64,000 nucleotides of DNA from Streptomyces sp. NBC_00083 (GTDB lineage Bacteria; Actinomycetota; Actinomycetes; Streptomycetales; Streptomycetaceae). Each line of letters begins with the position of its first letter. The stretch's first letter is position 1. Positions 33,540 through 42,038 of this stretch are shown in pieces. The stretch is from NCBI RefSeq assembly GCF_026343295.1, contig NZ_JAPELY010000003.1, positions 558,001-622,000 on the forward strand, read 5' to 3'. The notes under the pieces were generated by a model, which did no database searches, had not been told where the DNA came from, and saw only the letters and a list, made by a program, of their open reading frames with translations. Position numbers and translations under genes: made by a program.

Positions 33540-35633
33540 ATGGCCACGCAAGCGAACGCGCTCGGCGCACCCATCGAACGCCGTGAGGGCCGCGCGAAGG
33601 TGACGGGCGAAGCCCTGTACGCCACCGAGTACACGCCGCCGGGGTGTGCGTACGCCTGGCCGGTCACGGCCACCGTGGCGCGCGGCCGGGTGACCTCCGT
33701 CGACACCGGTAGCGCGCTCGGCCTGCCCGGGGTCCTCGCCGTCATCACCCCCGATTCGGCGCCCCGGCTCGCCGGGACGGACGACCCCACCCTCGCGCTC
33801 CTCCAGGACGCCCGGGTCCCGCACCACGGCTGGCCGGTCGCCCTCGCGGTCGCCGAGACCCTGGAGGCGGCGCGCGCCGCGGCCGAGGCCGTGCGCGTCG
33901 TGTACGAGACCGAGCCGCACGCCGCGCTCCTCGACGAGAACCTGGCCGACGCCTACCAACCCGACGAGGCCAACGGCGGCCACCCCGCGGAACGACGCCA
34001 GGGCGACCCCGAGGGCGCCTTCGCCGGGGCGCCGGTGACGGTCGACGTGCGCTACCGGCTGCCGCCGCTCTTCAACCACCCGATGGAGCCGCACGGGGCG
34101 ACCGCGCTCTGGCACGAGGGGCGCCTGACGGCGTACGACACCAGTCAGGGCGCCGACGCGGTGCGCGCCGCCCTCGCCGAGCTGTTCGCGCTCCCCGAGG
34201 ACCGCGTCACGGTGGTCTCCGAGCACGTGGGCGGCGGGTTCGGCTCCAAGGGCACGCCCCGGCCCCATGTCGTCCTCGCGGCGATGGCATCGCTGCACAC
34301 CGGGCGCCCCGTCAAACTCACCCTGCCCAGGGGGCGGTTGGCTGAGCTGGTGGGCCACCGAGCGCCGACCCGCCACCGGTTGCGGCTTGGCGCCGAACCG
34401 GACGGCACCCTCGTCTCGGTGATGCACGAGGTCACCACGCACACCTCGCGCATCAAGGAGTTCGTCGAGCAGGCCGCGGTCCCCGCCCGCGTCATGTACG
34501 CCGCGGAGAACCTGCTCACCACCCACCAGGTGGCCGCCCTCGACGTGCCCACGCCGTCCTGGATGCGCGCACCGGGGGAGGCGCCCGGCATGTACGCCCT
34601 CGAATCGGCCGTCGACGAACTCGCCCACGCGCTCGGGATGGACCCCATCGAGTTCAGGGTGCGCAACGAACCCCGGGAAGAGCCGGACAGCGGGCGGCCG
34701 TTCAGCAGCCGCCACCTCGTCGAGTGCCTGCGCGAGGGAGCGCGGCGGTTCGGCTGGTCCGACCGGGACCCCCGGCCGGGAACCCGGCGTTCGGGGCCCT
34801 GGCTCTCGGGCACCGGAGTGGCCGCCGCCACCTACCCGGTGCTCGTCTCGCCCAGCCGCGCCACGGTCACCGTCCACCCCGACGGCCTGTACGTGGTGCG
34901 GATCAACGCCACCGACATCGGCACCGGGGCCCGCACCGTGCTGGCGCAGGTCGCCGCCGAGGCGCTCGGCGTCGGTGTGGAGGAGGTCCGTACCGAGATC
35001 GGCACCACGGGCCTGCCCAGGGCGCCGCTCGCCGGCGGCTCGTCCGGCACCGCGTCGTGGGGCTGGGCCGTGCACGAGGCGTGCCGCTCGCTCTCCCGTC
35101 AACTCCAGGAGCGCACCGGCCCGTTGCCCCCCGAAGGCCTCACCGCGTCCGCCGACACCAAGGGCTCGGCGGACGAGGAGTCCCCGTACGCCCGGCACGC
35201 CTTCGGCGCCCACTTCGCGGAGGTGGCGGTCGACGCCGACACCGGTGAGGTACGGGTGCGCCGGCTGCTCGGCGTGTACGCCGCCGGGCGCATCCTCAAC
35301 GAGCGGACCGCCCGGTCCCAGTTCATCGGCGGCATGGTCATGGGGCTCGGCATGGCCCTAACCGAGCGCGGCAGCGTGGACGCCGCGTCCGGTGCCTTCA
35401 TCGGCAGCGACCTCGCGGGCTACCACGTGCCCGCGCACGCGGACGTGCCCGCCGTCGAGGCGCACTGGATCGACGAGCGGGACGAGCACCTCAACCCGAT
35501 GGGCAGCAAGGGGATCGGCGAGATCGGCATCGTCGGCACCGCCGCCGCCATCGGCAACGCCGTCCACCACGCCACCGGGGTCCGCTGCCGGGAACTCCCG
35601 CTCACGCCCGACCGCGTGCACGGCGGGCTGTGA
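33540..35633 (+). CDS. paoC: Molybdenum aldehyde oxidoreductase, catalytic subunit (PaoC type)
   Basis: A 697-residue molybdopterin subunit, somewhat shorter than xanthine dehydrogenase large chains and near PaoC in size. EHVGGGFGSKGTPRPH and the C-terminal NPMGSKGIGEIGIVG are cofactor loops; the Glu in GEIGI is at the position of the catalytic base. It oxidises aldehydes (often aromatic) to acids using water. GGAGGAGATCCGCC leads into the ATG. The upstream 165-base gap has no gene. Maturation would need a PaoD/XdhC-like chaperone, not present in the window. Confidence 0.92.
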   Translation: MATQANALGAPIERREGRAKVTGEALYATEYTPPGCAYAWPVTATVARGRVTSVDTGSALGLPGVLAVITPDSAPRLAGTDDPTLALLQDARVPHHGWPVALAVAETLEAARAAAEAVRVVYETEPHAALLDENLADAYQPDEANGGHPAERRQGDPEGAFAGAPVTVDVRYRLPPLFNHPMEPHGATALWHEGRLTAYDTSQGADAVRAALAELFALPEDRVTVVSEHVGGGFGSKGTPRPHVVLAAMASLHTGRPVKLTLPRGRLAELVGHRAPTRHRLRLGAEPDGTLVSVMHEVTTHTSRIKEFVEQAAVPARVMYAAENLLTTHQVAALDVPTPSWMRAPGEAPGMYALESAVDELAHALGMDPIEFRVRNEPREEPDSGRPFSSRHLVECLREGARRFGWSDRDPRPGTRRSGPWLSGTGVAAATYPVLVSPSRATVTVHPDGLYVVRINATDIGTGARTVLAQVAAEALGVGVEEVRTEIGTTGLPRAPLAGGSSGTASWGWAVHEACRSLSRQLQERTGPLPPEGLTASADTKGSADEESPYARHAFGAHFAEVAVDADTGEVRVRRLLGVYAAGRILNERTARSQFIGGMVMGLGMALTERGSVDAASGAFIGSDLAGYHVPAHADVPAVEAHWIDERDEHLNPMGSKGIGEIGIVGTAAAIGNAVHHATGVRCRELPLTPDRVHGGL

Positions 35634-35699
35634 CCCCGGGCGGCGCCGAGGCCGCCCCGCCCCCGGAGAGCAGCGCTCCCGCCCCGTGAGGGCACCCCC

Positions 35700-35747
35700 G
35701 CGAGCCCGGATCCGTACCCATTCGAGTGGGTGCGGGGCCGGGCTCGC
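35700..35747 (+). terminator. Stem-loop after paoC
   Basis: GCGAGCCCGG (35700-35709) pairs with CCGGGCTCGC (35738-35747); inside, CCG/CGG and ACCCA/TGGGT extend the hairpin to a TTCGAG loop. No T-tract. Confidence 0.75.
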
Positions 35748-35909
35748 CGGCATGCCCGCCGGGCGGCGACGGCTCGGCCGGGCCGTCCGCCCGACCACGA
35801 TCCAAGCACCCGCAGGCTGCGCGGCTCGACTGGTGCGCCACACGGAAAACCACCAGAGCGGAGCGGGGAGTCTGGAGGATCAACCAAGAGGAGTTTCCGC
35901 CGTCTCGCC

Positions 35910-35949
35910 TTGCATCTACGATGCATGAACTCATATTCACCTGGTGAAT
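35910..35949 (+). promoter_or_regulatory. Promoter and palindromic operator of pucR-type gene
   Basis: TTGCAT (35910-35915) and TATTCA (35934-35939) form a possible promoter with 18-base spacing. A perfect palindrome ATTCACC-T-GGTGAAT (35935-35949) overlaps the -10. A smaller repeat TGCAT-CTACG-ATGCA lies at 35911-35925. An autoregulatory site is likely. Confidence 0.6.
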
Positions 35950-35994
35950 GCGAGACCCGGTGCCATCGGCCCGGCCCGCACCAAGGAGCCACTC

Positions 35995-37515
35995 ATGCAC
36001 GTCGAAGACCTCCTGCGTCTCGAATCGCTCGACCTGGAACTGCTCTGGGGCGAGCAGCAGCAGCTCGACCGGGAGATCACCGGGGTGACCGCCACCGACC
36101 TGGAGGACCCGACCCGCTTCGTGCGGCCGGGCGAGGTCGTGCTCAGCGGGCTCGTGTGGTGGAGCCACGCCAACGGCACCGAGAAGGTCAGCCGCTTCGT
36201 CTCCGCGCTCGCCGGCGCGGGCGCGGCGGCGCTGCTGGCCGGGGAGGAGACGCACGGCTCCGTACCCAAGGAGCTGGCCCGCTCGTGCAAGGAGAGCGGC
36301 ATCGCCCTCATCGCCGTACCGTCGCGCACCAACTTCCGCGCCATCACCGAGGCCGTGTACCTGCGCCAGTGGGGCGACCTCAGCAGGCGGCCCACCTCGC
36401 ACCGCCACGCGCTGCCCGAGAACGTCCGCACCGAACTCAGCGAACTCGTCCGCGCGGGCGTCGCCCCCGATGTCCTGCTCGACCGCGCGCTCGGCCACCT
36501 CGGCGCGCCCGCCTGCTACGTCCTGACACCCACCGGCCGCACCGTGGCGCGCACCCCCAAGGCGCCGGCGCTGCCCCCGCAACGCGCCAGGGAACTGCTG
36601 CGCCGCGCACCCGACGGCATCACGCTGCGGGTCGGCACCGACAGTTCCGCGTACGACAGCTGGCACCTGTACCTCATCGACGCGGCCGCCGCCCCGCCCC
36701 GGCTCCTGCACGAAACCGCGGAGGTCCTCGCCGATCACCGCTACGACCGGGACCGGCTCAGGAACGAGAGCAGGAAGCGGGCCGGTGAGCTGATCCGGAC
36801 CATCGAGACGCGGTCCGCCGATCCCGCGGCGCTCACCGGCGCCCTGACCGCCTGCGGCCTCTCCACCGACGGGCCGTTCCTTGTGGTCAGCGCGGCCACG
36901 CCGGAGGACGGTGACCAGGGCTCGGCGGCCGACGCCCTCGCCGAGGCCCTGCGCCACCCGCCCGGCCGGCCCTTCGCGCTCGACCGGCTCCCGCACGGCG
37001 AGGCGGTGGCCGTGGTCGAGGGCGGGCCCGAAGTGGCGCGCGCACTGCGCGCGTTGTGGCCCGAGGTGCACGCCTGCGCGCCCCTGGTCCCGCTCCACGG
37101 CGGCATCGGCCCCGCGGCCGGCCCGGCCCAGCTGCACGCCGCCCTGTCCGGGGCCCGTTACGCCCGCTCCACCTCCCACGCGCAGGAGCCCGGCGGGGCG
37201 CGGGTGACCGCCATGAACGACCTCACCACCCTGGAGGGGCTGCTCGCGGGGATACCCGCCGACGTGCGCGCCGCCTACCACACCCACGTCCTGGGGCCCC
37301 TCGCCGACGACTCGCACTCCTCCGCACAGATGCTCCGGGAGACCCTGGAGACCTTCCTCGCGCACAACGGCTCCTGGGCGCGCACCGCCGAGGCCCTGCA
37401 TCTGCACGTCAACACGGTCCACTACCGCGTCCAGCGCATCGAGGTGCTGACCGGGCGCGACCTCTCGCTCCTGGAGCACAAGCTGGACCTGTACGCCGCC
37501 CTGCACTGCCGTTGA
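35995..37515 (+). CDS. PucR-family transcriptional regulator
   Basis: A 506-residue regulator. The N-terminal PucR domain (residues 1-130, LELLWGEQQQLDREITGVTA, GEVVLSGLVWW) senses purine-like or related ligands, a GGDEF-like central region follows, and the C-terminal HTH_30 reads LRETLETFLAHNGSWARTA plus LHLHVNTVHYRVQRI. Clear AAGGAG six bases before the ATG. It lies just after the PaoABC-type operon on the same strand, separated by a terminator; PucR members often control molybdenum hydroxylase and purine genes, so regulation of paoABC is plausible. Confidence 0.9.
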   Translation: MHVEDLLRLESLDLELLWGEQQQLDREITGVTATDLEDPTRFVRPGEVVLSGLVWWSHANGTEKVSRFVSALAGAGAAALLAGEETHGSVPKELARSCKESGIALIAVPSRTNFRAITEAVYLRQWGDLSRRPTSHRHALPENVRTELSELVRAGVAPDVLLDRALGHLGAPACYVLTPTGRTVARTPKAPALPPQRARELLRRAPDGITLRVGTDSSAYDSWHLYLIDAAAAPPRLLHETAEVLADHRYDRDRLRNESRKRAGELIRTIETRSADPAALTGALTACGLSTDGPFLVVSAATPEDGDQGSAADALAEALRHPPGRPFALDRLPHGEAVAVVEGGPEVARALRALWPEVHACAPLVPLHGGIGPAAGPAQLHAALSGARYARSTSHAQEPGGARVTAMNDLTTLEGLLAGIPADVRAAYHTHVLGPLADDSHSSAQMLRETLETFLAHNGSWARTAEALHLHVNTVHYRVQRIEVLTGRDLSLLEHKLDLYAALHCR

Positions 37516-37639
37516 CGCCCTGACCGGCCCGTTCGTGCGGGCGGGACGCCATGGAATGTGGCTCCATGGGTAGGGAGAGCCTGGCCGCGCGGTCCACGCG
37601 GGCGGCAGGGCAGAAGGGGAAGGGGAAGGGGTGTACGGA

Positions 37640-38353
37640 ATGGTGATGGCGGCGGTGGCGGAACCGACGGGGCAGGGCTGGCTGCAGGCCGGCGAGTTCG
37701 GCCTGGCGTTCCTGCTGTCCGCGGCCATTGGCCTGGAGCGGGAGATCCGCCAGAAGGCGGCGGGCCTGCGCACCTACACCACGGTCGGCGTCGGCGCGGC
37801 CCTGTTCACCCTCGTCAGCAAGTACGGGTTCGGCGACGTCCTGCACACCGGGACCATCGAGCTCGATCCGTCCCGTGTGGCGGCGCAGATCGTGTCCGGG
37901 GTGGGCTTCATCGGTGCCGGCGTCATCTTCGTGCACCGGGGCTCGGTCCAGGGCCTCACCACCGCGGCGACGATCTGGCTGACGGCCGCCATCGGCGCGG
38001 CGGCCGCCGCGGGGCTGCCCCTGCTGTCGGTCCTGGCCGCCGCCGCGTACTTCGTCGCCGCCTACGCGGTACGCCCCCTGGTCCACCGGCTGCCCGCGAT
38101 GCGCTCGGTGGCGTCGACCTTCCGGATCGCGTACGAGGAGCGCCCCGGGCTCCCGCAGGAGCTCATGAAGCAGTGCGAGCGCGGCGGGTTCACCGTCGAG
38201 GGGTTCCAGGTGGTGAGGGCGGGCGGCCCCGGTGGCGCGGCGGAAGTGCTGATCTCGGCGGTCGGCCGCGGCGATCCGAGCGCGCTGACCGTCCGGTTCG
38301 CGGATGTGGCGGGCGTGGTGGCCTGCAGCCGCGACGGCGACGAGGACGAGTGA
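37640..38353 (+). CDS. MgtC/SapB family membrane protein
   Basis: A 237-residue membrane protein. Five hydrophobic segments at the N-terminus carry the MgtC signature (GLEREIRQKAAGLRTYTTVGVGAALFT and GVGFIGAGVIF; quoted as ReIRqkaaGLRT-type block). The C-terminal 75 residues form a soluble ACT-like domain. MgtC proteins act in magnesium limitation and modulate ATP synthase in pathogens; in Streptomyces the role is not defined. ATG at 37640 has GGGG eight bases upstream; a GTG at 37631 is in frame. Its stop is seven bases from that of the rhomboid-like gene on the other strand. Confidence 0.87.
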   Translation: MVMAAVAEPTGQGWLQAGEFGLAFLLSAAIGLEREIRQKAAGLRTYTTVGVGAALFTLVSKYGFGDVLHTGTIELDPSRVAAQIVSGVGFIGAGVIFVHRGSVQGLTTAATIWLTAAIGAAAAAGLPLLSVLAAAAYFVAAYAVRPLVHRLPAMRSVASTFRIAYEERPGLPQELMKQCERGGFTVEGFQVVRAGGPGGAAEVLISAVGRGDPSALTVRFADVAGVVACSRDGDEDE

Positions 38354-38360
38354 CCCGCCC

Positions 38361-39182
38361 TCAGGCAGCGAGCGCCTCGCGGCGCCCCGTGGTCCCGTCG
38401 CGCTCGCGGCCGGCGAACAGGCCGAGCGCCACGGCGAAGGTGATGGCGACGATGTGCTCGCGGCCCGCCAGATTGGGCTTCTCGAAGGACCGGAGCACCG
38501 TCGGCATGACGGCGCACACGAACAGCACCGGAGCCCGCTTCAGCGCGGCGATGTGAGCGAAGAGGCCGACCACCGCGGCCGACGCCCCGGTGTCGATGAC
38601 ATGGGCCGCCTCCGCCGGCAGCCCCCACCACCGGGGACCCGCCGCGAGCATCACCCGCGCGCCGATCGTCCCCGCGAACGAGGCGGCGTACGCCACCACC
38701 AGCGTCCGGGTCCGCCCGAGCACCAGCTGCGCCAGCGCGAAGCAGGTGAACAGGACGGGGATGCCGGGAAGCGCCGGCAGGTCGCGGGCCGGCACGAACA
38801 GGGAGAGGGGCGTACGGAGCAGGACGAGCGGGAGCGGGATGTCGCCGCGGACGTGCGAGGTGAGCCGCACCAGGGTGGCGCCGGTGCGGGTCTGGTCCAC
38901 CGCGTGCAGCAGCAGTACGGCCGCCGACACGAGGACCGCCAGGAGCACCCCGGACAGGCCGCGCCGTACGAGCTCGCGGACCGGCTCCAGGACGATGGAG
39001 CGGAACTCGCGGCGCAGGCCGCGCCCGACGCTCCGGCCGAGAAGGCGTGCGAACCGTTCGACGCGGCGTTCGGCCCCACCGTGCGTCGCGGCCACGGGTG
39101 CGGCGGGCCGGCGCACGTCCGGCGTGGGAGCCGGCTCCGGCCCGACCGCCCGCGCCCGGGTCTCCGTCTCCCCGCGCACCAT
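38361..39182 (-). CDS. Rhomboid-like membrane protein
   Basis: A 273-residue membrane protein. After a 70-residue cytoplasmic stretch come six or seven helices. DTGASAAVVGLFAHI resembles the rhomboid GxSx serine loop in helix 4, and REHIVAITFAVALGLF has a His in the last helix at the position of the catalytic His, so it may be an active intramembrane serine protease; degenerate rhomboid-like proteins are common in Streptomyces too. ATG at 39182, with GGGGG three bases upstream. Substrate unknown. Confidence 0.72.
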   Translation of the reverse strand: MVRGETETRARAVGPEPAPTPDVRRPAAPVAATHGGAERRVERFARLLGRSVGRGLRREFRSIVLEPVRELVRRGLSGVLLAVLVSAAVLLLHAVDQTRTGATLVRLTSHVRGDIPLPLVLLRTPLSLFVPARDLPALPGIPVLFTCFALAQLVLGRTRTLVVAYAASFAGTIGARVMLAAGPRWWGLPAEAAHVIDTGASAAVVGLFAHIAALKRAPVLFVCAVMPTVLRSFEKPNLAGREHIVAITFAVALGLFAGRERDGTTGRREALAA

Positions 39183-39400
39183 CAACCCCCAAGACCCGCC
39201 CCGGCCAGGGACTCCCCGCCGGCCTCCGGACGATCCTGTCACGGCAGGCACGCAGGGCCGGGGCCGCCCCCCGACCCCCTTGGGCCCCAGAGGCAGCACC
39301 GCGCAGCGCGCTCGACATAGGCGGACAAACATCCATGAATCGCGCCCGTCTGGAGTAAATCGAAAATCAGGCCACTCGATGGGGTGAAAGGCGTATTAGC

Positions 39401-39429
39401 CATAACCCATCTGGCCCTGTTCACGTTGA
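39401..39429 (+). promoter_or_regulatory. Possible sigma-BldN promoter of chaplin gene
   Basis: CATAAC (39401-39406) and CGTTGA (39424-39429) are 17 bases apart; this resembles the BldN-dependent promoter pattern (CGTAAC and CGTTGA as I recall it), and chaplin genes are known BldN targets. The start codon is 50 bases downstream. Confidence 0.5.
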
Positions 39430-39479
39430 GGGCGGTGCGGGCGAGCGGTCCGCGACCAACTCCGGAAGGCAGGAAACCA

Positions 39480-40187
39480 ATGAGACGGGTCGCCATGAAG
39501 GGCCTGGTCACGGCGGTGGCCACGGGCGGTGTGCTGGCAGCGACCGGCTACGCCTATGCGGACTCCAGCGCCGACGGGAGCGCCATCTCATCGCCGGGGG
39601 TGCTGGCAGGCAACACGGTCCAGCTGCCGGTGCACCTCCCGGTCAACGCGTGCGGAAACACCGTCGACGTCCTCGGGCTGCTCAACCCGGCCGCGGGCAA
39701 CACATGCGCCAACGCCTCGGGCGGCGGCCACCGCGACGCCGGTCGGCCGGGTGCCGCGCACCCGGGCAGGGGCGGTGCGACGCACTCGGGCAACGGCGGG
39801 GGCGCCTCCGCGTCCGGAGGGGAGAAGGGTTCCCCCGGGGTCCTCTCCGGCAACGGTCTTCAGCTGCCGATCGACCTCCCGGTCAACATCACCGGCAACT
39901 CGGTGAGCGTCGTCGGCGTGGGCAACCCGTCCGTCGGCAACACCTCGGTGAACCACTCCACGCCGCCGGTACGGCACCTCCCCGCGCCGCCGCCGGCTCC
40001 CGCACCGCCCAAGCCGGTCCCGGCGCCGCCCGCCACTCCCGCGACCCCCGAGCCGCAGGAGCTGCCGCAGGCGGCCACGCTCGCCCACACCGGGTCCGAC
40101 GGCCTCGGCCTCGCGATCCCGGCCTCGGCGGCGCTGCTCCTGGGCGGCGGCGTCCTCTACCGCAGGTTCCGGAGCGCCACGCGCTAG
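39480..40187 (+). CDS. Long chaplin with sortase signal
   Basis: A 235-residue wall-anchored hydrophobic protein. Signal peptide residues 1-27 (cleavage after YAYA). Chaplin domain 1, about 36-80, has the Cys pair Cys58 and Cys76 (PVNACGNTVDVLGLLN, GNTCANAS). Domain 2, about 117-160, has the same pattern but no Cys (LPVNITGNSVSVVGVGN). A Pro-rich stretch leads to the sortase motif LAHTG (201-205), a hydrophobic helix and an Arg-rich tail. Chaplins coat aerial hyphae and spores; long ones are attached by sortase. A BldN-like promoter is upstream. Confidence 0.92.
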   Translation: MRRVAMKGLVTAVATGGVLAATGYAYADSSADGSAISSPGVLAGNTVQLPVHLPVNACGNTVDVLGLLNPAAGNTCANASGGGHRDAGRPGAAHPGRGGATHSGNGGGASASGGEKGSPGVLSGNGLQLPIDLPVNITGNSVSVVGVGNPSVGNTSVNHSTPPVRHLPAPPPAPAPPKPVPAPPATPATPEPQELPQAATLAHTGSDGLGLAIPASAALLLGGGVLYRRFRSATR

Positions 40188-40208
40188 CGCACCCGAGCTG
40201 CCCGCGAC

Positions 40209-40242
40209 GGTCCGGCCCCGGTGGCATCACCCGGGCCGGACC
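40209..40242. terminator. Terminator between convergent chaplin and secreted-protein genes
   Basis: Stem GGTCCGGCCC (40209-40218) / GGGCCGGACC (40233-40242) with an inner GGTG-GCAT-CACC hairpin, followed by CTTGTGCT. Strong and bidirectional. Confidence 0.82.
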
Positions 40243-40266
40243 CTTGTGCTGTCCCGGCGGCGCGCC

Positions 40267-40806
40267 TCAGGAGCGGGCGGCGGGGCAGACGACCCGGAAC
40301 ACCGGGCTCCAGTACGTGTCGCTCGCGGAGAACAGGCCGCCGCCGTACTCGTAGTACAGGTACGAGGAGAAGCCCAGCTCCCGGCCGCACGCCGAGTCCG
40401 GGGCGATGCGGTAGGTCAGGGTCACCGAACGGCTCTCGCCGGGTGCCAGCGGCAGCGCGTAACTGAGGCCCAGGTTGCCGGAGCCGTCGGCCCTGCCGGA
40501 GCCGTCGTCCTTGCAGGGGTCGCCCTCCGAACGGCAGGACACCTGTGTGTACGTGAGGGCCGGCTGCCGGCTGGTCTCCCAGGTGGGCCGGATCGACTGG
40601 TAGACGAACCGGACCTCGGTCGCCTGGCTGTTGGTGAGCGTCACCGTCAGGTCGACGGTGGAGCCGGGGGTGACCTCCGTCGTGTCCGTGCTGAACGTCA
40701 GATCGGCCGTGTCCGCGCTGGCGGGGGTGCCCACACCGAACAGCAGGGCGCCGGCGCATGAAAGGACAGCGGCGAGACCGAGACCCGCGAGGCGTGTCGT
40801 CTTCAT
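40267..40806 (-). CDS. Secreted protein with Ig-like (DUF11-type) fold
   Basis: A 179-residue exported protein: signal peptide MKTTRLAGLGLAAVLSCAG with cleavage near PASA. The mature part is beta-rich with TVDLTVTLTNSQATEV and PGESRSVTLTYRI, patterns of bacterial Ig-like/DUF11 domains, and four Cys (VSCRSEG, DPCKDD, SACGRE, VVCPAA) likely forming two disulfides. No strong ribosome site precedes the ATG. Role unknown; surface adhesion or binding is possible. Confidence 0.72.
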   Translation of the reverse strand: MKTTRLAGLGLAAVLSCAGALLFGVGTPASADTADLTFSTDTTEVTPGSTVDLTVTLTNSQATEVRFVYQSIRPTWETSRQPALTYTQVSCRSEGDPCKDDGSGRADGSGNLGLSYALPLAPGESRSVTLTYRIAPDSACGRELGFSSYLYYEYGGGLFSASDTYWSPVFRVVCPAARS

Positions 40807-40872
40807 GGCTTCGCAGACTAGAAGCCCGACGCCGCTGCGTCGCCCCCATCGCCGCCCTACGGCTCGAAACCG

Positions 40873-40901
40873 CCGGTGTCCGCGGAGGGCCCGGACACCG
40901 G
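40873..40901. promoter_or_regulatory. Perfect 10-bp inverted repeat in divergent region
   Basis: CCGGTGTCCG (40873-40882) and CGGACACCGG (40892-40901) with a nine-base loop lie between the secreted-protein gene (leftward) and the binding-protein gene (rightward). Since the genes diverge, an operator is more likely than a terminator. Confidence 0.5.
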
Positions 40902-41027
40902 GGGCGTGACCGCCGCAGAGACCGGCGCCCGCGCAACTTGCTTGACGGTCCCCGGTGTTGGGCAGGCAAGCGGAGGGCCGGCCCGTCCGGGGCCGGCGAC
41001 TCGACCGCATTGGGGGCGGATGACGTC

Positions 41028-41912
41028 ATGGAGCAGACGGCCTGGCGATTCTCGGACGACCGTGGACAGGTGTCGACGGCGGCGGCCCCGCCGTCCCGCG
41101 TGGTGGCCTACATCCAGGCCGGAGCCACCCTGGAGGAGCTGGGTGTCCACCCGGTGGCGGTGTTCGGCTCCTTCCACGACGGGCCGCGCCCCGACCCGGC
41201 CAAGCGCGGCGCGCTTGACCCGGACGAGGTCGGCTACCTGGGAGCCGGCGGCGACCTGGACGTGGCGGCGCTGCTCGCCGTCGCACCCGACCTCGTCGTC
41301 GCCGTCAGCTACGGCGGCGGCCAGGTGTACGGGCTCGACCCGGAGACCGCCAAACATCTGGAGGAGCGGGTCGCGGTGGTGGTCATCGAGGTGGGACAGG
41401 CGCACTCCCTGGCGCGAATAAGGGGCCGGTTCGCCGAGCTGGCGCGGACGTTGGGCGCGGCCGACCAGGACGCCACCGCACTGTCCGCCGCCGAGGAGCG
41501 CCTGCGCGGCGCGGCCGGACGGACACCGCGGCCGAGCGTCCTCGCGCTGTCGCCGGCCGGCCCGGACCAGGTCCACCTGGCCCGCCCGCAGGCCTGGCCC
41601 GAGCTGCGGGAGCTCACGGGACACGGCGTGGACATGGCCGAACCGGGAGCCGGGCCCGGGGCGAGCTGGCTCACCACCGGGTGGGCCACGGCGGCCGAAC
41701 TGCGCCCCGACATCGTCCTCGTGGACATCCGGTGCAATGCCGCGCCCATCGAGACCCTGCGGTCCGACGCCGACTGGCGCGCCCTGGAGAGCAGGGCCCG
41801 CATCGTGGCGTGGAACCCCGAGGCACCCTGCGGCGCCGCCGCCCACGCCGCCTTCTTCGCCCAGGTCGCGGGCGCGATCGAGGAGCACGGGACGGCGGCC
41901 CGGGGCGCGTGA
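41028..41912 (+). CDS. Substrate-binding-protein-like (Fe-siderophore type), no signal peptide
   Basis: A 294-residue protein with the two-lobe pattern of siderophore-binding PF01497 proteins (SRVVAYIQAGATLEELGV, LLAVAPDLVVAVSYGG, LRPDIVLVDIR). It has no signal peptide or lipobox: residues 1-20 are polar. Upstream in-frame sequence does not supply one. No permease or ATPase gene is near. It may be a cytoplasmic siderophore or haem handling protein. GGGGGCGG lies eight bases before the ATG. Confidence 0.8.
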   Translation: MEQTAWRFSDDRGQVSTAAAPPSRVVAYIQAGATLEELGVHPVAVFGSFHDGPRPDPAKRGALDPDEVGYLGAGGDLDVAALLAVAPDLVVAVSYGGGQVYGLDPETAKHLEERVAVVVIEVGQAHSLARIRGRFAELARTLGAADQDATALSAAEERLRGAAGRTPRPSVLALSPAGPDQVHLARPQAWPELRELTGHGVDMAEPGAGPGASWLTTGWATAAELRPDIVLVDIRCNAAPIETLRSDADWRALESRARIVAWNPEAPCGAAAHAAFFAQVAGAIEEHGTAARGA

Positions 41913-41969
41913 CGCGACGGGGGAGGGCCGGCGGGCTCGGAGACACCTCCGGTATACGGCACGTTCCCT

Positions 41970-41999
41970 GTGACAGTTCGCAACGGGAGTATCTAGATT
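41970..41999 (+). promoter_or_regulatory. Promoter of methyltransferase gene
   Basis: GTGACA (41970-41975) and TAGATT (41994-41999), 18 bases apart, about 40 bases before the GTG start at 42039. Confidence 0.55.
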
Positions 42000-42038
42000 G
42001 GCCGTTGACGCAGCGACGCATCTCCAGGAGACACACCC

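Noticed and set aside
32349..35213. Long reverse-strand frame opposite paoB/paoC
   Set aside because: Antisense shadow; the forward subunits are complete and motif-rich.
41028..41912. Full siderophore uptake operon
   Set aside because: No permease, ATPase or lipoprotein signal is present around the gene.
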